DNA of 39,854 bases from positions 1 through 39,854 of the forward strand of contig JANQEV010000127.1 in NCBI GenBank assembly GCA_028278145.1. Direction: 5' to 3'. The notes beneath the pieces were generated by a model. The model did not search any database. It saw nothing but the letters and a program-made list of their open reading frames with translations, and had not been told where the DNA came from. The stretch's first letter is position 1; the number at the start of each line of letters is the position of its first letter. A program made the position numbers and the translations under genes. The stretch comes from Chromatiales bacterium (GTDB lineage: Bacteria > Pseudomonadota > Gammaproteobacteria > Chromatiales > Chromatiaceae). Below, in pieces: positions 8,960-17,195 of this stretch.

Positions 8960-8975
8960 TGGCATAGATTCTGCT
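8960..8975 (+). promoter_or_regulatory. Candidate sigma-54 promoter of glnA
   Basis: TGGCATAGATTCTGCT has the invariant GG and GC dinucleotides separated by exactly 10 nt and matches TGGCA...(T)TGCT. The implied start is near 8986, giving a leader of about 170 nt. The tandem NtrC sites would lie about 234 and 264 bp upstream of that start. The rest of the 440-bp intergenic region (8714-9153) shows no gene. Confidence 0.6.
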
Positions 8976-9052
8976 ATTAACGGTAGAATCGTCCCCCCCA
9001 TTGGGAATTTTTCCCCAGCATTGTGCTGGAGATGGGCTGGATTTGCCTTTGT

Positions 9053-9069
9053 TGCATGGTAATGGTGCA
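9053..9069. promoter_or_regulatory. NtrC-like palindrome in the glnA leader
   Basis: TGCATGGTAATGGTGCA: the right half TGGTGCA is a perfect NtrC half-site, while the left arm keeps only TGCA. It lies between the sigma-54 candidate and the glnA start, so it could modulate rather than activate. Weaker than the two upstream sites. Confidence 0.4.
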
Positions 9070-9153
9070 ACGGGAACAGAGATTTATATTCGTCCTGGAT
9101 TGGCCGGGACAGGTTTTTTTCAAATCATAATTTAAAGAGTTGGAGAACTAGAG

Positions 9154-10560
9154 ATGGCTTCTAAAGTCCTGAACATGATCAAAGAACACGATGTGAAGTT
9201 TGTTGACTTCCGCTTCACCGATACCCGCGGCAAGGAACAGCACGTCTCTATGCCTGCATCTGTAATTGACGAGGAGATGTTTACCGACGGTAAGATGTTT
9301 GATGGCTCCTCTATCGCTGGCTGGAAAGGCATCAACGAGTCTGACATGATCCTGATGCCGGATGCTGATACCGCTGTTCTTGACCCGTTCAGTGATGAAG
9401 TCTCCCTGAATGTGCGTTGCGACATCCTGGAGCCCACCACCATGGAGGGTTACGAGCGTGACCCACGTTCCGTAGCCAAGCGTGCCGAGGCCTATCTGCA
9501 GTCCACCGGAATCGGTGATGCGGCCTATTTTGGCCCCGAGCCAGAGTTCTTCGTACTGGATGACGTACGCTGGGGTGCTGATATGTCCGGCGCCTTCTAT
9601 AAGGTTGATTCTGAAGAGGCCGAGTGGAACTCCGAGCGTGTATACGAAGATGGTAACATCGGTCACCGTCCAGGCCTGAAGGGTGGTTACTTCCCGGTTC
9701 CGCCGGTTGACTCCCTGCATGATCTGCGTGGAGCCATGTGTCTGTGCCTGGAGGAGATGGGGGTACCGGTAGAGGTACACCATCATGAGGTTGCTACCGC
9801 TGGACAGTGTGAGATCGGCACCAAGTTCGATACCCTGGTAAAGCGCGCTGACCAGAACCAGATCATGAAGTATGTGATCCACAACGTGGGCCACGCCTAT
9901 GGTAAGACCGTAACCTTCATGCCCAAACCGCTGGTAGGTGACAATGGTTCTGGTATGCATGTACACCAGTCTATCTTCAATGGTGGTGAGAACCTGTTCG
10001 CCGGTAACCAGTACGGTGGACTGTCTGAGGAAGCCCTGTACTACATCGGCGGTATCATCAAGCACGCCCGCGCCCTGAATGCGTTTACCAACGCCTCCAC
10101 CAACTCCTACAAGCGTCTGGTTCCTGGCTTCGAGGCTCCGGTAATGCTGGCATACTCTGCACGTAACCGTTCTGCTTCCATCCGTATTCCCTGGGTATCC
10201 AGCCCCAAGGCCCGTCGTATCGAGGTGCGTTTCCCGGATCCGACCGCCAACCCATACCTGGCCTTCTCCGCCATGCTGATGGCTGGCCTGGACGGCATCC
10301 AGAACAAGATCCACCCGGGTGAGGCCATGGATAAGGATCTGTATGATCTGCCTGCTGAAGAGGCCCTGGCCATACCGACCGTATGTCACTCCCTGGATCA
10401 GGCCCTGGAGGCCCTGGATGCCGACCGCGAGTTCCTGAATGCCGGCGGTGTATTCACCAATGACCTGATCGATGGTTACATCGAACTGAAGATGGAAGAG
10501 GTTACCCGTATGCGTATGACCACCCATCCGGTAGAGTTCGATATGTACTACAGCTGCTGA
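9154..10560 (+). CDS. glnA: Glutamine synthetase type I (GSI-beta)
   Basis: 468-residue dodecameric enzyme that makes glutamine from glutamate, ammonia and ATP. It carries the family signatures [12 protein letters not shown] (about 51-62), the ATP-binding [16 protein letters not shown] and the NRSASIRIP loop. The adenylylation tyrosine falls at residue 397 in KDLYDLP, as in the enteric enzyme, so it is expected to be switched by GlnE. Length is exactly that of the proteobacterial enzyme. Upstream lie tandem NtrC sites and a sigma-54 promoter candidate; a strong terminator follows. Expression under nitrogen limitation through the ntrBC genes further along is the natural reading. Confidence 0.99.
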   Translation: MASKVLNMIKEHDVKFVDFRFTDTRGKEQHVSMPASVIDEEMFTDGKMFDGSSIAGWKGINESDMILMPDADTAVLDPFSDEVSLNVRCDILEPTTMEGYERDPRSVAKRAEAYLQSTGIGDAAYFGPEPEFFVLDDVRWGADMSGAFYKVDSEEAEWNSERVYEDGNIGHRPGLKGGYFPVPPVDSLHDLRGAMCLCLEEMGVPVEVHHHEVATAGQCEIGTKFDTLVKRADQNQIMKYVIHNVGHAYGKTVTFMPKPLVGDNGSGMHVHQSIFNGGENLFAGNQYGGLSEEALYYIGGIIKHARALNAFTNASTNSYKRLVPGFEAPVMLAYSARNRSASIRIPWVSSPKARRIEVRFPDPTANPYLAFSAMLMAGLDGIQNKIHPGEAMDKDLYDLPAEEALAIPTVCHSLDQALEALDADREFLNAGGVFTNDLIDGYIELKMEEVTRMRMTTHPVEFDMYYSC

Positions 10561-10583
10561 TATTTCAGTCTAGCCACAGGTAC

Positions 10584-10613
10584 AAAAACGCCCCCATCCG
10601 GGGGCGTTTTTTT
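10584..10613 (+). terminator. Rho-independent terminator of glnA
   Basis: Stem CGCCCCC/GGGGGCG with the 4-nt loop ATCC, preceded by A5 and followed by T7. It starts 24 nt after the glnA stop and separates glnA from the DUF4124 and ntrBC genes. The following 267 bp (10614-10880) hold no gene I can support. Confidence 0.93.
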
Positions 10614-10880
10614 ATGTACAGGATGTAGGGCAGAAAACTGCTCCTGCGTTTTCTGCATTTCCGCCGTCCATGGCGGTCATATGTGTTAAATGTTGATGTC
10701 TGTTTGTGAGAGATCAGTGTGCCCATGGACGATGTGTAGGACATACAAGTGTCGCGGGAGGCCATGGATGGCCGTAGTGACCGGACATGAGCATGGAATA
10801 TGCTACGTTTATCGGAAAAACGGCATGGCCGGTCCCTATACTCTATTGTTTGCTAGGCGGTGCTGGTCTATGCTCGGACT

Positions 10881-11633
10881 ATGAGGACACACTTCCTTAT
10901 TCTGCTGATGATGCTGAGTTTTTCTGCGTATGCAGGGATCTACAAGTGGGTGGATGATCAGGGTAAGGTGCACTATTCAGACAAGGTGCAAAAAGGTGCT
11001 GAAGAGGTGAATCTGCCTGCAGCCGTTACCTATACTCCGCCAAAGATCGGTACATCCTCGGATGACGAAAAACCCGATACAGCAGACCAGCCTGTAGAAA
11101 AACAGGGCTATACGGAAATGACCATCGTACAGCCCAAGATGAATGAGACTATTCGCAGTAACTCTGGAGATGTTCCAGTCAGCATAGATCTGAAACCAGG
11201 TTTGCAGCGTGGCGACACTATCACTCTCTATCTGGATGGCAAGGAGGTACTTAAGGGTAGTACACAAACCACTGTAACCCTTACCGGTATAGATCGCGGC
11301 TCCCACACCTTGCGGGCCACTGTATTTGACAAGAATGGAGTGGCAGTAATCAGTTCCCGTTCTGTCATCTTTCATCTGCATATAGAGGAAGATAAGTCCA
11401 CACCACCGACTATAGATAACAGTGAGGCCTTTAAGCCAGATTATCCTGGAATTGAATCCAAGCCGGAAGAAAAGGCCGATTTCGACAAGGATTACAAGGA
11501 CAAGTTTGATAAAGACTTTGACAGTTCCGGTACCTATAAGGACAAGGCAAAGGATTTCAAAACTGGTGTTCCCGCATCCAAAGGGACCTTCTCTCCAGGG
11601 ACCACCTACAAACCCAACTACATCCAGAAATAG
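10881..11633 (+). CDS. DUF4124-domain exported protein
   Basis: A 250-residue protein with a signal peptide (MRTHFLILLMMLSFSAYA) followed at once by a DUF4124 domain, seen as GIYKWVDDQGKVHYSD. The middle part (about 95-165) looks like an Ig-like beta-sandwich (TLYLDGKEVLKGS, GSHTLRATVFDKNG). The C-terminus is low-complexity, rich in Lys, Asp and Phe (repeated DKDYKDK/DKDF). I chose the ATG at 10881 rather than a GTG 21 nt upstream because it begins directly at the signal peptide. From general knowledge, DUF4124 proteins sit between glnA and ntrB in other gammaproteobacteria too. Its function is unknown. Confidence 0.85.
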   Translation: MRTHFLILLMMLSFSAYAGIYKWVDDQGKVHYSDKVQKGAEEVNLPAAVTYTPPKIGTSSDDEKPDTADQPVEKQGYTEMTIVQPKMNETIRSNSGDVPVSIDLKPGLQRGDTITLYLDGKEVLKGSTQTTVTLTGIDRGSHTLRATVFDKNGVAVISSRSVIFHLHIEEDKSTPPTIDNSEAFKPDYPGIESKPEEKADFDKDYKDKFDKDFDSSGTYKDKAKDFKTGVPASKGTFSPGTTYKPNYIQK

Positions 11634-11651
11634 TAGTTGGTGCTGCAATCA

Positions 11652-11668
11652 GGCACCATTATGGTGCA
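11652..11668. promoter_or_regulatory. Near-perfect NtrC site upstream of ntrB
   Basis: GGCACCATTATGGTGCA matches the NtrC consensus at 16 of 17 positions, with arms GCACCA/TGGTGC. It is about 150 bp upstream of ntrB. A TATTAT (11684-11689) starts 16 bp after it, so bound NtrC could cover the -35 region of an ntrBC promoter and repress it. Confidence 0.7.
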
Positions 11669-11819
11669 TACTATCTAGAGAGCTATTATAACCCTGCCCT
11701 CATTGCCACGATATTGGTGTTTTAGTGAGCGCTGCTAAGGGGTTATGGCCCTAATCCAGTGTAATTTCACGCGGTTTGACCTCTTCACGAATTGGTTCGT
11801 TTATTGCTAGTACATTTGC

Positions 11820-12908
11820 ATGATCGATAAGACAGAGTCACAGGAAGAGTATGGCAACCAGGTTTTAGAGAACCTTAGCTTCGCCATTCTGCTGTTTGAT
11901 AAGCAGTTGTATCTGCAATATATGAATTCTGCCGCGGAAGTGCTGTTTGCGGTAAGTGCCAGGCATATGGTAAGGCAGAGGGCAGGTGATCTGATCCAGT
12001 GCAGTTCTGGTTTGGATGAGGATAGTCTGGCAACAGCATTGAATAGCGGGCGTCCGTTTACCGAGAGAGAGATTAGTCTCAGGCTGCAAAATGGCGAATC
12101 GGTTACGGTGGATTGCACAGTCTTACCCATCACAGATGATAAGGGCGAAGATTATCTGATGCTGGAATTGCACCACATAGATCGCCAGTTGCAGATCAGC
12201 CGGGAGGAGCATCTGCTGAATCAACATGCTGCGGCACGCGATCTCATCCGGGGCTTGGCCCATGAGATAAAAAATCCTCTGGGAGGACTGCGCGGGGCGG
12301 CACAGCTACTGGAAGATGAGCTGGATGACCGCTCATTACAGGAGTATACCCAGGTCATCATCAATGAAGCTGACCGTCTGCAGGCACTGGTGAACCGGAT
12401 GTTGGGTTCGCATCGACTACTGGAGTTGTCCTGGATAAATGTGCACATGATCCTGGAGCGTGTACGTTCCCTGATGGTGGCCGAGTATGGAGACAGCCTG
12501 CAGATCAAACGGGACTTCGACCCCAGTATTCCTGAACTGCATGTGGATAGCGACAGAATCATCCAGGCCATCCTGAACATCGTGCGCAATGCTGCTCAAG
12601 CCGTAGGTGATAAGGGAGATGGAGAGATTACTCTGCGCACCCGAATCATGCGCCAGTTCACTATTGGTAACGTATGTCATCGTCTGGTGGTGTTGATAGA
12701 GATAGAGGACAACGGCCCCGGGATCCCGGAAGAGATCAGGGAGAAGATCTTTTATCCCATGGTTACATCAGGGGGCAATGGAATGGGGCTGGGCCTATCC
12801 ATTACCCAGTCGCTGATCCATCAGCATGGAGGGTTGGTTGAATTTAACACTGAGGACGGCAAGACAGTTTTTCGTGTAATGCTGCCATTGGAGAAACAGG
12901 GTGGGTAA
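11820..12908 (+). CDS. glnL: Nitrogen regulation sensor kinase/phosphatase NtrB
   Basis: A 362-residue soluble histidine kinase that phosphorylates and dephosphorylates NtrC under control of the PII protein. An N-terminal PAS-like domain covers about residues 15-120. The H-box is RGLAHEIKNPLGGLRGA with the phospho-acceptor at His148. The N-box is NIVRNAAQAV (about 253-262), and the ATP-lid motifs are EDNGPGIP (296-303) and GMGLGLSI (321-328). No membrane helix is present, as expected. The ATG at 11820 has no good Shine-Dalgarno, but a stop lies only 10 nt upstream. The stop codon overlaps the GTG start of ntrC by 8 nt. Also called ntrB. Confidence 0.97.
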   Translation: MIDKTESQEEYGNQVLENLSFAILLFDKQLYLQYMNSAAEVLFAVSARHMVRQRAGDLIQCSSGLDEDSLATALNSGRPFTEREISLRLQNGESVTVDCTVLPITDDKGEDYLMLELHHIDRQLQISREEHLLNQHAAARDLIRGLAHEIKNPLGGLRGAAQLLEDELDDRSLQEYTQVIINEADRLQALVNRMLGSHRLLELSWINVHMILERVRSLMVAEYGDSLQIKRDFDPSIPELHVDSDRIIQAILNIVRNAAQAVGDKGDGEITLRTRIMRQFTIGNVCHRLVVLIEIEDNGPGIPEEIREKIFYPMVTSGGNGMGLGLSITQSLIHQHGGLVEFNTEDGKTVFRVMLPLEKQGG

Positions 12909-14304
12909 CACACAGCAAGTATGGGTTATTGATGATGACCGCTCCATTCGCTGGGTCTTGGAAAAGGCCCTGCACAAGGCACAGATGGAGGTCAGGAGCT
13001 TTCCCTCTGCAGAAGGGGTGTTGGAGGAGCTCTCTTTCGGGCTGCCGGATGTGGTAGTAACCGATGTAAGAATGCCGGGGATGGATGGTCTGTCTCTATT
13101 GGCCCAGGTGCATGAGGCATACCCGGATTTGCCGGTAATTATAATGACCGCGCATTCAGATCTGGACAGCGCAGTTGCGGCATTTCATGGTGGCGCCTTT
13201 GAATATCTGCCCAAGCCATTTGATGTGGATGAGGCTGTGGAACAGGTGCGGCGTGCCTGCAGACACTCGCAAGGAGTGGCATCTGCACAGGCAGAGGCCA
13301 CTCTGGAGAGTCCGGAGATCATTGGTGAGGCACCGGCGATGCAGGAGGTGTTCCGCGCTATTGGTCGGCTGGCCCGGTCCAGCATCACGGTCTTGATCAA
13401 CGGCGAATCCGGTACCGGCAAGGAGCTGGTGGCGCAGGCTCTGCACCGGCACAGCCCGCGCGCATCCGGACCATTTATCGCTCTGAATATGGCGGCAATT
13501 CCCAAGGATCTGTTGGAGTCAGAACTGTTCGGGCATGAGCGGGGTGCATTTACCGGGGCCCAGGTACGGCGAGAAGGCAGATTTGAACAGGCAGATGGCG
13601 GCACCCTGTTTCTGGATGAGATAGGAGACATGCCGGCCGAACTGCAGACCCGCCTGCTGCGGGTATTGGCAGATGGAGTGTTCTATAGAATTGGTGGTCA
13701 TGAGGCGGTAAAGGTCAGTGTACGTATCATCGCCGCTACCCATCAGGATCTGGAGAAGTTGGTGGAGGCCGGGCGTTTTCGGGAGGACCTGTTCCATCGC
13801 CTGAATGTAATACGTATTCACATACCCTCACTGCGTGAGAGAAGAGAAGATATCCCGCTGTTGATGAAGTGTTTCCTGTCCCGGGCGGCAACAGAGTTAG
13901 AAGTGGAGGCCAAGACCCTGCTTCCGGAGACCGAGACAGAACTTCAGAATATGGCCTGGCCGGGAAACGTACGCCAGTTGGAAAACACGGCACGTTGGCT
14001 GACGGTGATGGCCTCCAGCAATGAAATCCATATTGAGGATCTGCCCCCGGAACTGCATACAGATGAGAGTTCGTCGGCAACCGATGACGACTGGTGTGGT
14101 GGACTACACAGTTGGGCAAGACACCGGCTCAGCCAAGGACAGGAAGCAATCTTGGATGAAGCGGTACCCCAGTTTGAGACCATAATGATCTCTGCTGCGC
14201 TAGAGCATACCGGTGGACGGCGTCTGGATGCTGCCCGCCTTTTGGGCTGGGGTAGAAATACCCTGACGCGCAAGATCAAGGAGTTGGGCTTAGAGGTAGA
14301 TTGA
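12901..14304 (+). CDS. glnG: Nitrogen regulation response regulator NtrC
   Basis: A 467-residue sigma-54 activator. The receiver domain has the acceptor Asp55 (VVTDVRMPG) and Lys105. The AAA+ domain has Walker A GESGTGKE (168-175), the sigma-54-contacting GAFTGA loop (215-220) and Walker B GTLFLDE (234-240). A Fis-type helix-turn-helix closes the protein (RRLDAARLLGWGRNTLTRKI). It begins with GTG at 12901 after a GGAG, overlapping ntrB. Under nitrogen limitation NtrC-P would bind the sites found upstream of glnA and, for feedback, the site upstream of ntrB. Also called ntrC. Confidence 0.98.
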   Translation: MGNTQQVWVIDDDRSIRWVLEKALHKAQMEVRSFPSAEGVLEELSFGLPDVVVTDVRMPGMDGLSLLAQVHEAYPDLPVIIMTAHSDLDSAVAAFHGGAFEYLPKPFDVDEAVEQVRRACRHSQGVASAQAEATLESPEIIGEAPAMQEVFRAIGRLARSSITVLINGESGTGKELVAQALHRHSPRASGPFIALNMAAIPKDLLESELFGHERGAFTGAQVRREGRFEQADGGTLFLDEIGDMPAELQTRLLRVLADGVFYRIGGHEAVKVSVRIIAATHQDLEKLVEAGRFREDLFHRLNVIRIHIPSLRERREDIPLLMKCFLSRAATELEVEAKTLLPETETELQNMAWPGNVRQLENTARWLTVMASSNEIHIEDLPPELHTDESSSATDDDWCGGLHSWARHRLSQGQEAILDEAVPQFETIMISAALEHTGGRRLDAARLLGWGRNTLTRKIKELGLEVD

Positions 14305-14318
14305 GATTCCTAAGATAA

Positions 14319-14348
14319 TTGCCTTCCGAAATATACTGATTGTATAAT
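14319..14348 (+). promoter_or_regulatory. Sigma-70 promoter candidate for the PEP-CTERM gene
   Basis: TTGCCT (14319-14324), an 18-bp spacer, then a perfect TATAAT (14343-14348). The predicted leader is about 70 nt. It begins 15 nt after the ntrC stop, so the PEP-CTERM gene has its own promoter. Confidence 0.6.
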
Positions 14349-14427
14349 GCGGTCCCATAAATGGCTCATGGCTTAAGGCCCTGAACCATTTACATTCAAG
14401 GAAACAACAATAATCAGGGGAATCAGA

Positions 14428-15180
14428 ATGACTGGAAGCATTCTTAGGAAGTTTTTGGGAATATGTGTAGTAACAGCAGTACTTTTTGCTCCACTTACAA
14501 CGTTTGCCGCAACACAAATTCAGCTTGATTTTCGTACTTGGATTCTAGAAACCTCTGGGCCGTCTCCTCTCGCAGTTGGAGATGAGGTTTTTGGTCATGT
14601 GCAGATTGATCAGAGCGACTTTCTCGGCTCAAGTACAGAAAACATGGACTTTCTTGGTGGTGCACCCATGACGATCAATGTATTCCAGGGTGCAAGTACC
14701 TTTGGTTGGGCTCAGGAAGTTGGTCCAGGTTGGTCGCAGTCATCTCCAGGCTTTGCTTCCGCAGTTTCCCTGATCAACAATTACACCTTGGGACCAGGAG
14801 ACATGGCCGGTTTTCCTGGATATGTAGATAACATAATGTTTCCGAATCTACCTTCAGTTGGAGACACCATTGATGTTCTTATAATCTCAGTCTTTGGTGA
14901 TAATCTACTAACTGCGCCTGAGGTCGGCTCGTTCAATCTAGGGTTCATCTTTGATGCAGCAGATGGAATCGTTACTGGTACCAGCTTGGCTGATGTTGCA
15001 GCAGATCAGATTCTCACCGGAGCAATTTATCATGAGTTTTTCGCCAACCGCATGTTGAATAACGATGCGATGACCACGATTTGGGAGGCGTCTGCCCCTG
15101 TGCCAGTACCAGCTGCTGGATTGCTCTTTGCAAGTGGGCTTCTAGGGTTGTTAGGTCTCCGTCGGAGAAAAGCTGCCTGA
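14428..15180 (+). CDS. PEP-CTERM/VPxPA-type exported protein
   Basis: A 250-residue secreted protein. It has a signal peptide (residues 1-28, ending FAA) and a beta-rich, Gly/Asp-rich body with no recognised catalytic motif. The C-terminal sorting signal is VPVPAAGLLFASGLLGLLGL followed by RRRKAA: the tripartite short motif, membrane helix and basic tail used by exosortase/archaeosortase-like systems. The motif is VPVPA, nearer the VPLPA variant than classic PEP. Such proteins are processed at the outer envelope and are often linked to exopolysaccharide or biofilm. No exosortase gene lies in the window. An AGGGGA Shine-Dalgarno supports the start; a terminator follows. Confidence 0.88.
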   Translation: MTGSILRKFLGICVVTAVLFAPLTTFAATQIQLDFRTWILETSGPSPLAVGDEVFGHVQIDQSDFLGSSTENMDFLGGAPMTINVFQGASTFGWAQEVGPGWSQSSPGFASAVSLINNYTLGPGDMAGFPGYVDNIMFPNLPSVGDTIDVLIISVFGDNLLTAPEVGSFNLGFIFDAADGIVTGTSLADVAADQILTGAIYHEFFANRMLNNDAMTTIWEASAPVPVPAAGLLFASGLLGLLGLRRRKAA

Positions 15181-15204
15181 TCCATCAGATCAATTTGCTA
15201 GTTG

Positions 15205-15232
15205 ATAGGGATGCAAGTGCATCCCTATTTTT
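15205..15232 (+). terminator. Rho-independent terminator of the PEP-CTERM gene
   Basis: Perfect 10-bp stem ATAGGGATGC/GCATCCCTAT with loop AAGT, followed by a run of T (15228-15232). It is 24 nt past the stop. Confidence 0.9.
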
Positions 15233-15284
15233 ATGCCTGAGCAACTGGGTATAATGTTGAATATATTGATTGTGGAGAGTAGGG

Positions 15285-15683
15285 ATGGAAATAAGCAGTA
15301 TTGTGCTTCCAGGCTCGGAGGTTGAGAGTATCAGGCGTGAGGGTGACAATCTGATCCTGCGCTTTGGACGGGCCTATATTATCAAGACCATCAGCGGCTC
15401 AGAGGAGCGTACCAAATGGTGGCAGGCAGGTGACCTGGTGTTTGAGCAGGCCGAGGTGGAGGGCGAGCTGCCCGAGTGCCCCGCCGTATGTGCCGGTGGT
15501 GATGTGGGTGAGAATATATACACCTATCGCGATATGATTCAGATCCCGATGCAGGGAGAGGGCCAGGGCCATTGTGATCTCGGTTTTGAAGGCACCGATG
15601 CCAGGCTAAAGGTCAGGTCAGCCCGGGTGCGTCTGAAGCTGGAAGACCGCCCCCGCTATATTGAGCATATTAAACCGCAATAG
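15285..15683 (+). CDS. Conserved-looking hypothetical protein
   Basis: 132 residues, no family recognised. I start at the ATG at 15285 because GGAG lies 7 nt upstream; a TTG five codons earlier overlaps that ribosome site. A TATAAT at 15250-15255 may be its -10. The protein is soluble and acidic, with beta-rich ends (SIVLPGSEVESIRREGDNL and RLKLEDRPRYIEHIKP). The middle has three cysteines in two close motifs (LPECPAVC and GQGHC), which might bind metal. Codon use looks like its neighbours, so it is probably real. Confidence 0.7.
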   Translation: MEISSIVLPGSEVESIRREGDNLILRFGRAYIIKTISGSEERTKWWQAGDLVFEQAEVEGELPECPAVCAGGDVGENIYTYRDMIQIPMQGEGQGHCDLGFEGTDARLKVRSARVRLKLEDRPRYIEHIKPQ

Positions 15684-15700
15684 CCCAGAGATTACCCTCG

Positions 15701-15780
15701 TAAAAATACCAAGAACGCAAAGATACTTTAAAACTGTTTCCAATGGTTCTCTTGGCGTGCTTTGCGTCTCTGCGCGAGTA
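15701..15780. repeat. Inverted ACGCAAAG / CTTTGCGT intergenic repeat
   Basis: ACGCAAAG near 15715 and its inverse CTTTGCGT near 15760 flank a non-coding core. They are accompanied by CCAAGA on the left and TCTTGG on the right. The element resembles the CTTTGCGTC-type dispersed repeats of many gammaproteobacterial intergenic regions. Together with the REP pair it fills the 228-bp gap between the hypothetical gene and endonuclease V. Confidence 0.45.
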
Positions 15781-15810
15781 TCTAAATATGGCTAACCCGA
15801 AGTCAGTCAG

Positions 15811-15899
15811 GTAGGCCGGGATAAGCGAGAGCGTTCCCGGCAAAGCGTTATTTAAATATCCAACCAATAGCCAGAATGCTCTTGCTTATTCTGGCCTAC
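15811..15899. repeat. REP doublet: two inverted REP units
   Basis: Unit 1 (15811-15841, minus strand) and unit 2 (15870-15899, plus strand) share the pattern GCC...GCTC..GCTTAT...GGCCTAC, the tail found in REP sequences of enteric bacteria. Each unit folds on its own (GCCGGGA/TCCCGGC and GCCAGAAT/ATTCTGGC), and the two are inverted copies of each other across a 28-bp AT-rich spacer. Such pairs are usually moved by RAYT (TnpA-REP) transposases; none lies in this window. The pair sits between the convergent ends of the hypothetical gene and endonuclease V. Confidence 0.8.
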
Positions 15900-15911
15900 G
15901 GACAGTGATGT

Positions 15912-16574
15912 CTATTTCATCGAAGCCAACCGGTGAGCCGCTCGGGTGGTTTCCGGCAGGCGGTACCTCGTGGTACAGGCCAATACCATCCTGATTGCGC
16001 TTTCCAGGCTGATCCTATGGCCCGAAGAAACATAGAGCGGTTTCACTCCGCTACGGCTTCGCACCACGGCACCAATCGTCTCCTCACCATCCTTCAATGG
16101 CACCCAGCAACCCTTATCTAACCCAAGTTCATCATGGCTGCCGGTAAGACGGGACTTGGCTGCGCCGAGGCTGGGGATGTCAGTGAGCAGGCCCAGGTGA
16201 CATGCCAGGCCAAACCTGCGGGGATGGGCAATGCCCTGCCCGTCACATAGTAGCAGATCAGGCAGCCTATCCAGTTTCTCCATGGCTCCCAGTACTGCTG
16301 GGATTTCACGAAAAGAGAGCAGTCCAGGGACATAGGGAAAGGTTGTGGCTATACGAAATACAGCCTGCTCTATCTTGATGAGAGAAGGAAATTCCAGTGT
16401 TACCACTGCTGCCCGGGTTATCTTGCCAGAGTCTTCAAAGCCCACGTCCACACCAGCAACCAGTTGCACCTTGCCTAAACGGTCTTCTGTTTCAATGAGT
16501 GATTGCAATTGTCGCTGCAGTCTAACCGCTTCTTTTGGTGACAAATCCCAGGGGTGGAGATGTTGAATTTGCAC
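15912..16574 (-). CDS. nfi: Endonuclease V (deoxyinosine 3' endonuclease)
   Basis: A 220-residue repair enzyme that nicks DNA next to deoxyinosine (deaminated adenine). The family motifs appear in order: VAGVDVGF (metal-binding Asp), [12 protein letters not shown] (wedge Tyr and catalytic Glu), [21 protein letters not shown] (catalytic Asp), GAAKSRL (Lys) and SSGHRISL. The length is normal. The start is a GTG at 16574 directly after an in-frame stop, with no convincing Shine-Dalgarno and no nearby in-frame ATG. Short spacing (43 bp) to the TlpA-like gene upstream suggests co-transcription. Confidence 0.96.
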   Translation of the reverse strand: MQIQHLHPWDLSPKEAVRLQRQLQSLIETEDRLGKVQLVAGVDVGFEDSGKITRAAVVTLEFPSLIKIEQAVFRIATTFPYVPGLLSFREIPAVLGAMEKLDRLPDLLLCDGQGIAHPRRFGLACHLGLLTDIPSLGAAKSRLTGSHDELGLDKGCWVPLKDGEETIGAVVRSRSGVKPLYVSSGHRISLESAIRMVLACTTRYRLPETTRAAHRLASMK

Positions 16575-16617
16575 TTAGTGAGTTGCTGATTAAATTAGTG
16601 ATGATGCCATCATGGAG

Positions 16618-17166
16618 TTATTTAGAGGCTTTCATCGGCTGTTGGATGGAAATGATCTGTTTGAGGATGGATGGGTTATCCCACTCTCGGGTTCCAATCG
16701 CCAGATAGTAGATTCGTCCCTCACCATCTAAAACATAGGTGGTTGGTAAGGAGCGTGCCGCCCACGCCTCCATTACTTCTGATTTCGTATCCAGCAGCAG
16801 GGGAAAGGTGACAGGCATGCTCTGATGGAAATTCTGCACCCGATCCCTGGTCTCACCCACGCCTACAGCAAGTACCGGGATATTATACTTTGCCAGCCAG
16901 TTGGCTGCTCGTTGCATGGATGGCATCTCGGCACGGCAGGGGGAACACCAGGTGGCCCAGAAATTAACTACTACCACTCTGCCTCTATAGTCAGCCAGGG
17001 CATGCTGGCGACCGTAAATATCATCAAGGATAAATTCCGGTGCCACAGGGTGAAATTTCAGTGGTGTCAATTTCTTACTGGACGAGTATGCGTTGGTGCT
17101 GATGAATAGCAGTGACACCAGTAGGGCTGTGATCAAATATATGAGTGCTTCTTTTTTCGTAAACAT
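16618..17166 (-). CDS. TlpA/ResA-like thioredoxin-fold protein
   Basis: 182 residues. One N-terminal membrane helix or signal peptide (about 7-26) directs it to the periplasm. The thioredoxin-like domain carries the redox motif WCSPC (Cys74, Cys77) and the cis-proline loop LPTTYV. It begins with the AhpC/TSA-type APEF entry. Family members reduce disulfides in apocytochrome c or other exported proteins. The ATG at 17166 begins the membrane segment. It lies 29 nt after the HDOD gene and upstream of endonuclease V, all on one strand. The specific client is unknown; no cytochrome-maturation gene is nearby. Confidence 0.92.
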   Translation of the reverse strand: MFTKKEALIYLITALLVSLLFISTNAYSSSKKLTPLKFHPVAPEFILDDIYGRQHALADYRGRVVVVNFWATWCSPCRAEMPSMQRAANWLAKYNIPVLAVGVGETRDRVQNFHQSMPVTFPLLLDTKSEVMEAWAARSLPTTYVLDGEGRIYYLAIGTREWDNPSILKQIISIQQPMKASK

Positions 17167-17195
17167 ATGGCTGCTGTTGATCTCCAGTTTGCATG

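Noticed and set aside
9033-9046. Second sigma-54-like element (TGGGCTGGATTTGC) before glnA
   Set aside because: GG and GC are separated by 9 nt, not the required 10.
9148-10527. 459-codon open frame antisense to glnA
   Set aside because: It is the shadow of a GC-biased, strongly coding gene; the protein has no family features and the sense frame is an unmistakable glutamine synthetase.
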